Shown: positions 15,382 to 23,386, counted from the first letter of the stretch. The stretch: 39,911 nucleotides of DNA from Mycobacteriales bacterium (GCA_036497565.1 DASXJE010000054.1:1-39911); one strand, 5' to 3'. The notes: a model not told the origin generated them from the letters alone. Numbers and translations: made by a program.

Positions 15382-15416
15382 GCACCAACGATATCAATCG
15401 TGATATCACCGGTGCA
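15381..15416. promoter_or_regulatory. VapBC autoregulatory operator
   Basis: A 36-base interrupted palindrome: the core GATATCA-ATCG-TGATATC (15390-15407) is perfect, flanked after 3 mismatched bases by TGCACC / GGTGCA (15381-15386 and 15411-15416). The symmetry suits two ribbon-helix-helix dimers of the VapBC complex. It runs up to the vapB start codon, so binding would cover the promoter. The core is far more AT-rich than the surroundings. Confidence 0.8.
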
Positions 15417-15437
15417 AGCACTCGTCGAGGCCCCGCG

Positions 15438-16625
15438 TCAGGTCGCCCGGCTCGCGGCGGCGAGCAGTGCCGCGACCGCCGCCCGGTCCGCCTTTCCCGA
15501 CTCCAGCTGCGGTACGGCGTCCACAAGGGACAGCCGCTTGGGGACGGCATGCCGGCCGACCCGGCCGGCGACGGCGTCGCGCAGGGCGCCGGTCGCCGGA
15601 GGTGCCGCCGGATCGGCCGGGACGACGACGGCGACCACCGCCTGACCCCATTCCTCGTCGGGGATCCCGACGACACAGGCGTCCCGGACTCCGGCGACGT
15701 CGGTGAGCGCCCGCTCGACGAGCAGCGGTACGACGTTCTCGCCGCCGGAGATGATGAGGTCGTCGACGCGTCCCAGTACCTCGAGCCGACGCTGCGGCGT
15801 CCACCGACCGAGGTCGCCGGTGGTGAACCAGCCGTCCGCGAACGCGGCGTCGGTGAGATCGGGGCGATGCAGGTAGCCGTGCGAAAGTGTGGCGCCGCCG
15901 AGGCGTATCGCGCCGACGCCGTCGTCGCCGGCATCGACCCGGGTGCCGTCCAACGGCTCGCCGTCGTAGACGCAGCCCCCGGCCGTCTCCGACATGCCGT
16001 ATGTCGTGCGCACCGGGATCCCCGCCGCGCGGGCCCGATCGAGCAGCGGCACAGGGCTCGCCGATCCGCCGAGCAGGACACCGTCGAAGGACGCCAGCGC
16101 CGACACGGCGGCGACATCGTCGAGCAGTCGTGCCAACTGGGTCGGCACGAGCGCCGTGTATCGCGGGGCGTCGTGCGGCAGTTCGGCCGCGGCCGCGACG
16201 AAAAGCGCTGTGGTGAAGCCCGTCGTACTGTCCACTGTGGACAGCACACCGCCGCCGTCGATCGTGCGGACCAGCACCTGCAGACCGGCGATGTGGTGCA
16301 CCGGCAGGGCAAGGAGCCAATGGCCCGGTCCACCCAACCGTTGATGGGTCGCCCGGGTCGACGCGCGCAACGCGGCGCTGCTGAGCTGCACGCCCTTCGG
16401 CGTACCGGTGGATCCGGAAGTGGCGACCACCACGGTGGTGGCTTCGTCGACGCCGACGTCGGGACGCAGTTCGTGGCGCAGCTGGTCGACTTGCCGCGCC
16501 GGGCCCAGCGGCATCGGCAGTAGTGCCGGACCGCCGTCCAGAGCCGCGCGCAGAAGGGGGAGGAACGCCGCCACCGACGCCGCCTCGAGCGGGCATGGAA
16601 TGGCCTGAAGGCGGCGGGTGGGCAT
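15438..16625 (-). CDS. menE: o-Succinylbenzoate--CoA ligase
   Basis: MenE activates o-succinylbenzoate (the MenC product) with ATP and CoA in menaquinone synthesis. It is an adenylate-forming enzyme of 395 residues, short as usual for actinobacterial MenE. Motifs: P-loop VVATSGSTGTPKG, TTYGMSETAGG, GWFTTGDLGR, GRVDDLIISGGENV and the catalytic lysine in LESGKADRAAV near the end. The ATG at 16625 is chosen because it gives a normal N-terminus (MPTRRLQAIPCPLEA) and the open frame upstream runs into the divergent menC gene. A TACCCT (-10-like) lies 11 bases upstream of it, so the leader is very short or absent. It is divergent from menC across 48 bases. Confidence 0.93.
   Translation of the reverse strand: MPTRRLQAIPCPLEAASVAAFLPLLRAALDGGPALLPMPLGPARQVDQLRHELRPDVGVDEATTVVVATSGSTGTPKGVQLSSAALRASTRATHQRLGGPGHWLLALPVHHIAGLQVLVRTIDGGGVLSTVDSTTGFTTALFVAAAAELPHDAPRYTALVPTQLARLLDDVAAVSALASFDGVLLGGSASPVPLLDRARAAGIPVRTTYGMSETAGGCVYDGEPLDGTRVDAGDDGVGAIRLGGATLSHGYLHRPDLTDAAFADGWFTTGDLGRWTPQRRLEVLGRVDDLIISGGENVVPLLVERALTDVAGVRDACVVGIPDEEWGQAVVAVVVPADPAAPPATGALRDAVAGRVGRHAVPKRLSLVDAVPQLESGKADRAAVAALLAAASRAT
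16230..16242. repeat. GTCCAC-T-GTGGAC palindrome, copy 3
   Basis: A perfect 6+1+6 inverted repeat inside menE. On the coding (minus) strand it is read in frame as Ser-Thr-Val-Asp, in GGGVLSTVDSTTGF. Confidence 0.8.
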
Positions 16626-16635
16626 CTCGGCATCT

Positions 16636-16641
16636 AGGGTA
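16636..16641 (-). promoter_or_regulatory. Candidate -10 element for menE
   Basis: TACCCT on the minus strand fits TANNNT and would place the transcript start about 4 bases before the menE ATG. TTAGAT, 17 bases further upstream, is a weak -35 match. Only 48 bases separate menE and menC, so the two divergent promoters must overlap. Confidence 0.4.
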
Positions 16642-16673
16642 TCGGTTGGTCCACGGGAATCTAAGGAGCGTCG

Positions 16674-17648
16674 ATGACGACGGATGCATGGATGTCCACA
16701 GTGGACGTCCATGTGGTGTCGCTGCCGATGCGGGAACGCTTCCGCGGAATCACCGTCCGCGAGGCGATGCTCCTGAGGGGCCCAGGAGGCTGGGGGGAGT
16801 TCGCGCCCTTCGTCGAGTACGACGTGCCGACCTCCGTCCCCTGGCTGCGGGCCGCGCGCGAGGCGACCCGCGCGGACTGGCCGGAGCCGGTGCGCGAAAG
16901 CGTGCCCGTCAACGTCACCGTTCCGGCGGTCGGCCCCGAGCGCGCGGCCGAGATCGTGCGGGCCGGCGGCGGCTGCCGTACCGCGAAGGTGAAGGTCGCC
17001 GAGCCGGGCCAGCCGCTCGCCGACGACGTGGCCCGGGTGGCCGCGGTCCGCGACGCCCTGCCCGCCGGAGGGCGGGTGCGGGTCGACGCCAACGGCGCCT
17101 GGTCGGTCGACGAGGCGATCACGGCCATCAAGGAACTCGACCGGGCGGCCGACGGGCTGGAGTACGTCGAGCAGCCCTGCCGCGGTCTCGACGAACTAGC
17201 CGCCGTCCGCCGCCGGGTCGACGTCCCCGTCGCCGCCGACGAGTCGATCCGCCGGGCGGATGATCCGCTGCGGGTCGCGGTCGCCGGCGCCGCGGACGTC
17301 GCGGTGCTCAAGGTGGCTCCGCTCGGCGGCGTACGTCGGGCGTTGGAGGTCGCCGAGGCCTGCGGGTTGCCGTGCGTGGTGTCGTCGGCCGTCGACACGT
17401 CCGTCGGACTGGCCGCCGGTGTGGCGCTGGCCGCGGCGCTGCCCGAGTTGCCTTATGCCTGCGGGCTCGGGACCGGGTCGTTGCTGGCCCGCGACGTGAC
17501 CCGGCGCCCGCTGCTCCCGGTCGACGGCGCACTGCCGGTCGGTCCGGTCGAGCCCGACCCCGACCTGCTCGCCGAGCTCGCCGCCCCGCCCGACCGGGTC
17601 ACGTGGTGGCGTGACCGGCTCGCCGCCTGCGCCGGGGCGATGCGATGA
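16674..17648 (+). CDS. menC: o-Succinylbenzoate synthase
   Basis: MenC dehydrates SHCHC to o-succinylbenzoate in menaquinone synthesis. It is an enolase-superfamily enzyme of 324 residues. The catalytic KxK motif is seen in RTAKVKVAEPG, metal ligands in VRVDANGAWSVDEA, EYVEQPC and VAADES, and the second catalytic lysine in VAVLKVAPLGG. The ATG at 16674 has AAGGAG 5 bases upstream. It overlaps menD by 4 bases (ATGA) and is divergent from menE, which acts on its product. Other enolase-superfamily functions such as dipeptide epimerase are unlikely, given the men genes on both sides. Confidence 0.94.
   Translation: MTTDAWMSTVDVHVVSLPMRERFRGITVREAMLLRGPGGWGEFAPFVEYDVPTSVPWLRAAREATRADWPEPVRESVPVNVTVPAVGPERAAEIVRAGGGCRTAKVKVAEPGQPLADDVARVAAVRDALPAGGRVRVDANGAWSVDEAITAIKELDRAADGLEYVEQPCRGLDELAAVRRRVDVPVAADESIRRADDPLRVAVAGAADVAVLKVAPLGGVRRALEVAEACGLPCVVSSAVDTSVGLAAGVALAAALPELPYACGLGTGSLLARDVTRRPLLPVDGALPVGPVEPDPDLLAELAAPPDRVTWWRDRLAACAGAMR
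16694..16706. repeat. GTCCAC-A-GTGGAC palindrome, copy 4
   Basis: A perfect 6+1+6 inverted repeat at the beginning of menC, read in frame as Ser-Thr-Val-Asp (residues 8-11). It lies 20 bases after the start codon. Confidence 0.8.
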
Positions 17649-19327
17649 ATCCGGCGACCGCGCTGGCCCGGGTCCTCGTCGACGAACTGACACGGTGCGG
17701 AGTCCGGGAGGCGGTGCTCGCGCCGGGCTCGCGCAGCGCGCCGTTCGCGGTCGCCCTGCACGACGCCGACGCGGCCGGCCGGCTCCGGCTGCACGTGCGG
17801 ATCGACGAACGGTCGGCGGCGTTCCTCGCCCTCGGCCTGGCCGCGCGGTCCGGCCGCCCGGTGCCGGTGGTCTGTACCTCGGGCACCGCCGCCGCCAACC
17901 TGCATCCGGCGATCCTCGAGGCTGCGCACGCCGGCCTACCGCTGCTGGCCCTCACCGCCGACCGACCGCCGGAACTGCGCGGCGTCGGAGCCAACCAGAC
18001 CGTCGACCAGCTCAAGCTCTACGGCGACGCGGTCCGGATGTTCCACGAGGTCGGCGTACCCGAGCGGCGCACCGGTCAGGTGGGGTACTGGCGGACGCTG
18101 GTGTGCCGGGCGGTCGCGGCGATGCGCGATCCGACCCGACCGGGTCCGGCACATCTCAACCTGGGGGTGCGCGAGCCGCTGCTCCCGGACGACGACGGCG
18201 ACTGGTGCGAGCCGCTCACCGGACGACCCGACGGCGGGCCGTGGACGGCGGTGGCCGCGACCCGGCCGGCGCCGGAGGAGGCGGCGTACGACGGCGCCGG
18301 GCGCGGGCTGGTGGTCGCCGCGGTCCCCGACGCCGCCGCTGCGGCTTGCGCGGCCGAGCTGGGCTGGCCGCTGGTCGTGGAGACCGCCGGCGCCGGCTGC
18401 GCCGCGCCGACGCTGATCTCCGCGGGCGTCTGGCTGCTCGGCGACGCGGCGTTTCTCGGCCGGCATCGCCCGGACCGGGTGCTGTGCTGGGGACGGCCGA
18501 CGCTCTTCCGGGAGGTGCAGCGGCTGCTCGCCGACCCCGCCGTGTCGGTCGAGGTGGTCTCCGAGCGGGCCGACTGGCCGGCGCCGGGCGGCAACGTGCG
18601 GGCCGTACGGCGCAGCGCGCCCCGGGTCGGATCGTCGGCGGACCCGGACTGGCTGCAGAGCTGGCAGCAGGCCGACGGACTCGCCCGCAAGGCACTCGAC
18701 GAGGCGCTCGACGCCGAGCCGGAGCTGACCGCACTGCAGGTCGGCCGCGAACTTCTCCGGGAGGTGCCGGAGCCGGCGCTGCTGGTGCTCGGGTCGTCGC
18801 AGCCGATCCGCGACGTCGGGCTGACCGCGGCGCCGCGGGCCGGGGTGCGGCTGGTGGCCAACCGGGGTGTGGCCGGCATCGACGGCACCGTCTCCACCGC
18901 GCTCGGTGCCGCCCTCGCCGACCAGCGGGAATCGCCGGGTACGCCGGCGTACGCCCTGATCGGCGACCTGACCTTCCTGCACGACGCCAACGGTCTGGTG
19001 CTCGGGCCCGACGAGCCGCGTCCGGACCTGACGGTCGTGGTGGTCAACAACGACGGCGGTGCGATCTTCGGGCTGCTCGAACCCGGCGAGCCGGGCCACG
19101 GGGCTTCGTTCGAACGCGTCTTCGGGACGCCGCACGGCGTCGACCTCGCGGCGCTGTGCGCGGCGAGCGGGACCCGGTACCGGCGGGTGTCGACGACGGC
19201 GGACCTGCGGGCGGCGATCGGGTCGCGGCCGGACGGGGTGCAGGTGGTCGAGGCGGTGGTCGACCGCAGGCCGACCCGGTCGCGGCAGCAGGAACTCCGG
19301 GCGGCGGTCGGCGCGGCGCTCGCGTGA
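17645..19327 (+). CDS. menD: SEPHCHC synthase (2-succinyl-5-enolpyruvyl-6-hydroxy-3-cyclohexene-1-carboxylate synthase)
   Basis: MenD joins isochorismate and 2-oxoglutarate, using thiamine diphosphate, to make SEPHCHC, the committed step of menaquinone synthesis. The 560-residue protein has the three-domain ThDP layout: the N-terminal PYR domain with LAPGSRSAPFA, the ThDP-activating glutamate in RIDERSAAFLALGLA, TSGTAAANLHPA and LTADRPPELRGVGANQTVDQ; and the C-terminal PP domain with ANRGVAGIDGTVSTALG, GDLTFLHDANGL and VVVNNDGGAIFG, which bind the diphosphate and magnesium. Its start overlaps the menC stop. menF, which supplies isochorismate, is convergent 25 bases downstream. That short gap contains two copies of CGACGCGCCG but no clear terminator. 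Confidence 0.96.
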   Translation: MNPATALARVLVDELTRCGVREAVLAPGSRSAPFAVALHDADAAGRLRLHVRIDERSAAFLALGLAARSGRPVPVVCTSGTAAANLHPAILEAAHAGLPLLALTADRPPELRGVGANQTVDQLKLYGDAVRMFHEVGVPERRTGQVGYWRTLVCRAVAAMRDPTRPGPAHLNLGVREPLLPDDDGDWCEPLTGRPDGGPWTAVAATRPAPEEAAYDGAGRGLVVAAVPDAAAAACAAELGWPLVVETAGAGCAAPTLISAGVWLLGDAAFLGRHRPDRVLCWGRPTLFREVQRLLADPAVSVEVVSERADWPAPGGNVRAVRRSAPRVGSSADPDWLQSWQQADGLARKALDEALDAEPELTALQVGRELLREVPEPALLVLGSSQPIRDVGLTAAPRAGVRLVANRGVAGIDGTVSTALGAALADQRESPGTPAYALIGDLTFLHDANGLVLGPDEPRPDLTVVVVNNDGGAIFGLLEPGEPGHGASFERVFGTPHGVDLAALCAASGTRYRRVSTTADLRAAIGSRPDGVQVVEAVVDRRPTRSRQQELRAAVGAALA

Positions 19328-19352
19328 CGGCGACGCGCCGCCGACGCGCCGA

Positions 19353-20585
19353 TCAGTGCGTGGGCACAGCGACGGTGTGGGCCTCGAGGGCGTCGCGGAT
19401 GACGACGAACTTGTCCTGCGTCTCGGCGAGTTCGCGCACCGGGTCGGAGTCGGCCACGATGCCGCACCCGGCGAACATGCGGACCCGGGTGTCGCTGACC
19501 TCGGCGCAACGCAGCGCGATGCCCCACTCGCCGTCGCCGGCGGCGTCGACCCAGCCGACCGGCCCGGCGTAACGGCCGCGGTCCATCCGTTCCAGTTCCG
19601 GGATGAGATCGAGGGCGACGTCGGTCGGCGTACCGCAGACAGCGGCCGGCGGGTGGACGGCCGCGGCCAGCGCCAGCGAGGTGGCGTCGCTGCTCGCGGT
19701 GCCCGAGACGTCGGTGGCCAGGTGTACGACGTTGGGCAGGCGCAGGAGGGAGGGCACGGCCGGGACGTCGAGCGGGTCGCAGTATTTGGCGAGCACGTCG
19801 ACGACCGACCGCACGGCGTATTCGTGCTCGCTGCGCTCCTTGTCGGAGCGCAGCAGGTCGTCGCCGCCCGGTCCGCGTCGGGCACTGCCGGCGAGGACTC
19901 GCGACTCGATCCGGTCGCCCATGCGCCGGACCAGTAGTTCCGGTGTGGCGCCGACCATTCCGTCGACGGAGAAGGTGAAGCACGAGGCGTAGTGCTCGGC
20001 GAGCCGGGCGATCAGGAACCGGACGTCGATCGGAAGGAGGGTCGTCGCCAGCAGGTCGCGGGCGAGCACGACCTTGTCGAGCTTGCCGGCCCGGATCCGG
20101 CGTACCGCCTCGGCCACCGCGCCGGTCCACTCGGTCGCGGTGAGCGCGCCGTCGGCGTAGCTGACCCGGTGCGGAGCGTGCGGCCGGGAGATCGGCGGGA
20201 TGGCGGCGGGCGCTTCGTCGAAGGTGGTGAGCCAGGCCCGACCGGCGTGCCGGCCGAGGACGACGCGGGGGACGACGAGGGTCGACGTAGCGGTGCGGGC
20301 GTCGAAGGCCAGGCTGCCGAAAGCCACCGGGCCGGTGCCGGGCAGCCGTACGGCGTCGTCGACGAGCAGCGACTGGCAGTGCTCACGCCACCACGACTCG
20401 GCGGTGATCGCGAACTCAGTACCAGGCAGGTCGAGCCGCGCGGTGGTTCCCCAGCCCACGATGCCCTCGCCGTCGCGGATCCACGACAGCACCGGCTCCT
20501 CGGGGAGCCGGTCGGACAGCGCACCCGGGTCGGCGATCGCTCGGGTGCGGACGATGGTCGGGGCGAGCCCGGGCACTGCGCTCAC
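19353..20585 (-). CDS. menF: Isochorismate synthase
   Basis: This enzyme converts chorismate to isochorismate, the first step of menaquinone synthesis. It is a chorismate-binding protein of 410 residues. Motifs: KLDKVVLARDLL, DGMVGATPELLVRR, LAGSARRG, SDKERSEHEYAV, HPPAAVCGTP, RGRYAGPVGWVDA and MFAGCGIVADSDP, the last holding magnesium-binding acidic residues. The frame is open to 20771, but that stretch runs back through two copies of a palindromic repeat and lacks homology-like sequence, so I place the start at GTG 20585 (begins VSAVPGLAPTIVRTRA). Its ribosome binding site is weak. Distinguishing isochorismate synthase from salicylate or anthranilate synthases rests on the menD-menG context. 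Confidence 0.92.
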   Translation of the reverse strand: MSAVPGLAPTIVRTRAIADPGALSDRLPEEPVLSWIRDGEGIVGWGTTARLDLPGTEFAITAESWWREHCQSLLVDDAVRLPGTGPVAFGSLAFDARTATSTLVVPRVVLGRHAGRAWLTTFDEAPAAIPPISRPHAPHRVSYADGALTATEWTGAVAEAVRRIRAGKLDKVVLARDLLATTLLPIDVRFLIARLAEHYASCFTFSVDGMVGATPELLVRRMGDRIESRVLAGSARRGPGGDDLLRSDKERSEHEYAVRSVVDVLAKYCDPLDVPAVPSLLRLPNVVHLATDVSGTASSDATSLALAAAVHPPAAVCGTPTDVALDLIPELERMDRGRYAGPVGWVDAAGDGEWGIALRCAEVSDTRVRMFAGCGIVADSDPVRELAETQDKFVVIRDALEAHTVAVPTH

Positions 20586-20659
20586 CGGCCCAGCGTACGG
20601 ACCCCGGCCGGCGAGGTGGGACCGACCGGCCGCAGTGACTTTCTGTTGGTGCGCCCGGT

Positions 20660-20691
20660 GGACAAAACCCACTACTAGTGGGTTTTGGTCC
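20660..20691. repeat. AAAACCCAC-TACTA-GTGGGTTTT hairpin repeat, copy 1
   Basis: A palindrome with 9-bp perfect core stem, 5-base loop TACTA, extended by GGAC / GGTCC with one bulge. It lies between the divergent menF and menG genes, so not where a terminator is expected. Copies 2 and 3 are at 20711 and 32995. Confidence 0.9.
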
Positions 20692-20710
20692 GCGCCACGC
20701 CGTACCAGGT

Positions 20711-20741
20711 GCCCAAAACCCCCTACTAGTGGGTTTTGGGC
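20711..20741. repeat. AAAACCCAC-TACTA-GTGGGTTTT hairpin repeat, copy 2
   Basis: The stem here is GCCCAAAACCC/GGGTTTTGGGC with one mismatch next to the loop TACTA. It starts 20 bases after copy 1, in the same menF-menG gap, about 50 bases upstream of the menG start. Confidence 0.9.
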
Positions 20742-20794
20742 AGGGGCTGCGGCCGGCGTGCCGGGCGCCACAGAGGTACGGCGACAATGGCCCG

Positions 20795-21478
20795 GTGACC
20801 CGCGCCTCGCTCCAGAAGGACCCGCACGACGTCGCCGCGATGTTCGACGGCGTCGCGCGCCGTTACGACCTCACCAACACGGTGCTGTCCTTCGGCCGGG
20901 ACCGTTACTGGCGGCGGCTCACCGGCGAGGCGCTGCACCTGCAGCCCGGGGAACTGGTGCTCGACCTCGCGGCCGGTACGGCGGTGTCCACGGTCACCCT
21001 GGCCCGCTCCGGCGCGACCGTCATCGCCTGCGACTTCTCCCTCGGCATGCTGAGCGCCGGCCGGGAGCGCGGGGTCCCGATGGTCGCCGGCGACGCGCTG
21101 GCGCTGCCGTTCGCCGACGGCGTCTTCGACGCGGTCACCATCTCCTTCGGCCTGCGCAACGTCGCCGACGTCGACGCCGCGCTCGCCGAACTGGCCCGGG
21201 TCACCCGCCCGGGCGGACGGCTGTGCGTCTGCGAGTTCAGCCATCCGACCTCGGCGCCGTTCCGCACGGCGTACGACGAATACCTGATGCGGGCGTTGCC
21301 CCTCGTCGCCCGCCGGGTCAGCAGCGCGCCGGACGCCTACGTCTATCTCGCCGAGTCGATCCGGGCCTGGCCGGACCAGGCAAAGTTGGCTGAGCGGATC
21401 GCCGCAGCGGGCTGGCAGCGGATCCGTTGGCGCGATCTCACCGGCGGGATCGTCGCGCTGCACCACGCAACTCGATGA
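20795..21478 (+). CDS. menG: Demethylmenaquinone methyltransferase
   Basis: MenG (UbiE family) methylates demethylmenaquinone with S-adenosylmethionine, the last step of menaquinone nucleus synthesis. The 227-residue protein begins [20 protein letters not shown] and continues [20 protein letters not shown], the family N-terminus. The SAM-binding motif is [19 protein letters not shown], then [13 protein letters not shown], and [20 protein letters not shown] is the UbiE signature; [11 protein letters not shown] closes the protein. The GTG at 20795 is used although no ribosome binding site is near; GACAAT lies 7 bases upstream, so the mRNA may be leaderless. The longer open frame upstream crosses the palindromic repeats and is not used. 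Confidence 0.94.
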   Translation: MTRASLQKDPHDVAAMFDGVARRYDLTNTVLSFGRDRYWRRLTGEALHLQPGELVLDLAAGTAVSTVTLARSGATVIACDFSLGMLSAGRERGVPMVAGDALALPFADGVFDAVTISFGLRNVADVDAALAELARVTRPGGRLCVCEFSHPTSAPFRTAYDEYLMRALPLVARRVSSAPDAYVYLAESIRAWPDQAKLAERIAAAGWQRIRWRDLTGGIVALHHATR

Positions 21479-21560
21479 TCGGAAATCAATGATGGCGACC
21501 AGGTCGTCCGACCCGTACGGTCGGGAGCTACCCCTAGCCCACAGACGACGGAGGAACACG

Positions 21561-21836
21561 ATGGGGTTCGCCGACAGGTTCAAGGAAATCATGCAGGAGC
21601 GCGAGGGCCAGGTGCGCTCCGCCGTCGACAAGGCCGGCTCGTTCGTCGACGAGAAGACCAAGGGCAAGTACCACCAGCAGATCACCAAGGCCGGGCAGAA
21701 GGCCGACGAGATGATCACCAAGTCGACCCAGCAGCCGGGCAGCGGCGGCTACCAGCCGGGTAGCGGTGGCGGCAGCCACAGCAACGGCTACGAGCCGCCG
21801 GCGAGCCAGCCGCCGACCGACGGCCCGACCGCCTAG
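21561..21836 (+). CDS. MT0933-type antitoxin-like small protein
   Basis: A 91-residue hydrophilic protein. The first half (MGFADRFKEIMQEREGQVRS, then AVDKAGSFVDEKTKGKYHQQITKAG) is amphipathic and matches the MT0933/Rv0909 antitoxin family pattern of MGFxDKxK..., DKAGxxxDxKTxGKY and KAGQKADE. The second half is a low-complexity Gly/Ser/Pro/Gln tail with a repeated QPGSGGYQPGSGGG element. The ATG at 21561 has GGAGGAA 4 bases upstream; the frame extends upstream to 21489 but without a signal. No toxin gene adjoins it: menG precedes and menJ follows. The family is named after one characterised pair, so an antitoxin role for this lone copy is uncertain. Confidence 0.75.
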   Translation: MGFADRFKEIMQEREGQVRSAVDKAGSFVDEKTKGKYHQQITKAGQKADEMITKSTQQPGSGGYQPGSGGGSHSNGYEPPASQPPTDGPTA

Positions 21837-21949
21837 CCCGCCCGACCACAGCAGCCCGACCAGGAGCACCCGGCCGACGCCGTCCGGGTCACCTGGGCCG
21901 CCCGGCGGAGCATGGCCCGGCCCGCGAGTGGGCTAACCGGGGGCGGTCG

Positions 21950-21955
21950 TACACT
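21950..21955 (+). promoter_or_regulatory. Candidate -10 element for menJ(-nuo)
   Basis: TACACT fits TANNNT. Transcription would begin near 21962, placing the Rex-like operator (21968-21985) directly downstream of the start site. No good -35 is visible at the usual distance. Confidence 0.35.
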
Positions 21956-21967
21956 CAAGCATCGAGT

Positions 21968-21985
21968 TAGTGAAGACATTCACAA
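21968..21985. promoter_or_regulatory. Rex-like redox operator upstream of menJ and nuo
   Basis: TAGTGAA-GACA-TTCACAA differs at one position from the inverted repeat TTGTGAA-N4-TTCACAA known for the actinobacterial NADH/NAD sensor Rex. It lies 39 bases before the menJ start. In Streptomyces, Rex is known to act on respiratory genes including nuo (established knowledge, from memory). Binding here is an inference. The stretch is AT-rich in a very GC-rich context. Confidence 0.65.
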
Positions 21986-22023
21986 GCGGTGTTTGAACCG
22001 GCCGACCACCCCAGGGAACCGTC

Positions 22024-23325
22024 GTGACAGTCCCTCCCGCGCCGCCGCGTCGGTACGCCGACGCCGATGCCGACGTGCTCGTCGTCGGCGGGGGACCGGG
22101 CGGCGCGGCGACCGCCCACTACCTGGCCCAGGCCGGTGCCGACGTCCTGCTGCTGGAGAAGTCGGCCTACCCGCGCGAGAAGGTGTGCGGCGACGGCCTG
22201 ACCCCGCGGTCGGTGCGCGCGCTGGTCACGATGGGTATCGACACCTCACCCGAGGCGGGCTGGCTGCAGAACAAGGGCCTGCGGGTCATCGGCGGCGGGC
22301 TGCGGCTCGAATTGCCCTGGCCCGACCTCGCGACCTTCCCCGACTACGGCCTCACCCGCACCCGCGCCGGGCTGGACGAGATGCTGGTACGCCGGGCCCA
22401 GAAGAGCGGCGCCCGGCTGCAGGAGGAGACCACCGCCACCGGCGTAGTCCGCGACGACGACGGCCGGGTCGCCGGCGTGCACGCGACCGTCGGCCCGGAC
22501 AAGACCCCGGTCACCTACCGCGCCCCGGTGGTCGTCGCCGCCGACGGCGTCTCGGGCCGGCTCGCCCTCTCCCTCGGCATCGCCAAGCGCGACGACCGGC
22601 CGATGGGCGTCGCCGTACGCCGTTACTACCGCAGCCCACGCCACGACGACGATTACCTCGAGTCATGGCTGGAGCTGTGGGACCGCCGTCCGGACGGCCG
22701 CGAGGCGCTGCTCCCCGGCTACGGCTGGATCTTCGGTATGGGCGACGGGACGTCCAATGTCGGCCTCGGGATCCTCAACAGCTCCGGCGCCTTCGGCAAC
22801 ACCGACTACCGCGGGCTGCTGGCCCGCTGGCTCGACGGGCTGCCCGCGGAGTGGGGGTTCGTCGAGGACAACGCGACCGGGCCGGTGCGCGGCGGCGGGC
22901 TGCCGATGGGCTTCAACCGCACCCCGCACTACCGCGACGGGATGCTGCTGGTCGGTGACTCCGGCGGGGTGGTCAACCCGTTCAACGGCGAGGGCATCGC
23001 CTACGCGATGGAGTCCGGCGAGTTGGCCGCGGCGACGATCGTGCAGGCTCTGGCCCGGTCGACGCCGGCCGCCCGGGAGCGGGCGCTGCAGGCCTATCCG
23101 CAGCTGCTGAAGGACAGCTACGGCGGCTACTACCGGATCGGCGGGCTGTTCGTGAAGCTGATCGGCAACCCCAACGTGATGAAGGTCTGCATCCGGCACG
23201 GGTTGCCGCACCCGACCCTGATGAAGTTCGTGCTCAAGCTGCTCGCCAACCTGAGCGACCCTCGGGGCGGCGACGCGATGGACCGCGTGATCAACGCCCT
23301 CACCAGACTGGCGCCGGCCGCATGA
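22024..23325 (+). CDS. menJ: Menaquinone reductase / geranylgeranyl reductase family flavoprotein
   Basis: A 433-residue FAD-dependent reductase. The N-terminal Rossmann motif VLVVGGGPGGAATAHYLAQ, the second FAD motif LLVGDSGGVVNPFNGEGIAY and the CGDGLTP signature identify the geranylgeranyl reductase family. In M. tuberculosis the homologue in this context (Rv0561c) reduces one double bond of the menaquinone side chain, so that is the likely role here: membrane-associated reduction of the isoprenoid tail. The GTG at 22024 has AGGGA 6 bases upstream. A Rex-like palindrome lies just before it. nuoA follows after 103 bases, and a polyprenyl synthase lies at the end of the nuo operon. A role in reducing other prenyl chains is the main alternative. 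Confidence 0.9.
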   Translation: MTVPPAPPRRYADADADVLVVGGGPGGAATAHYLAQAGADVLLLEKSAYPREKVCGDGLTPRSVRALVTMGIDTSPEAGWLQNKGLRVIGGGLRLELPWPDLATFPDYGLTRTRAGLDEMLVRRAQKSGARLQEETTATGVVRDDDGRVAGVHATVGPDKTPVTYRAPVVVAADGVSGRLALSLGIAKRDDRPMGVAVRRYYRSPRHDDDYLESWLELWDRRPDGREALLPGYGWIFGMGDGTSNVGLGILNSSGAFGNTDYRGLLARWLDGLPAEWGFVEDNATGPVRGGGLPMGFNRTPHYRDGMLLVGDSGGVVNPFNGEGIAYAMESGELAAATIVQALARSTPAARERALQAYPQLLKDSYGGYYRIGGLFVKLIGNPNVMKVCIRHGLPHPTLMKFVLKLLANLSDPRGGDAMDRVINALTRLAPAA

Positions 23326-23380
23326 TCGTTCCCGTTGGATACGCCGCCGGGGCGGTGCAAGTGTGGCCCTGCCCACGCTC

Positions 23381-23386
23381 TACTGT
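23381..23386 (+). promoter_or_regulatory. Candidate -10 element in the menJ-nuoA gap
   Basis: TACTGT fits TANNNT, 43 bases before nuoA. The following TGTGAA resembles one half of a Rex site, but the other half is missing. No -35 is recognisable, so nuo may also depend on transcription from upstream of menJ. Confidence 0.3.

Noticed and set aside
20586-20771. Longer N-terminus for MenF reading back through the palindromic repeats
   Set aside because: The extra residues include the repeated NPLV-GF translation of the palindromes and are not MenF-like; the start at 20585 gives normal length.
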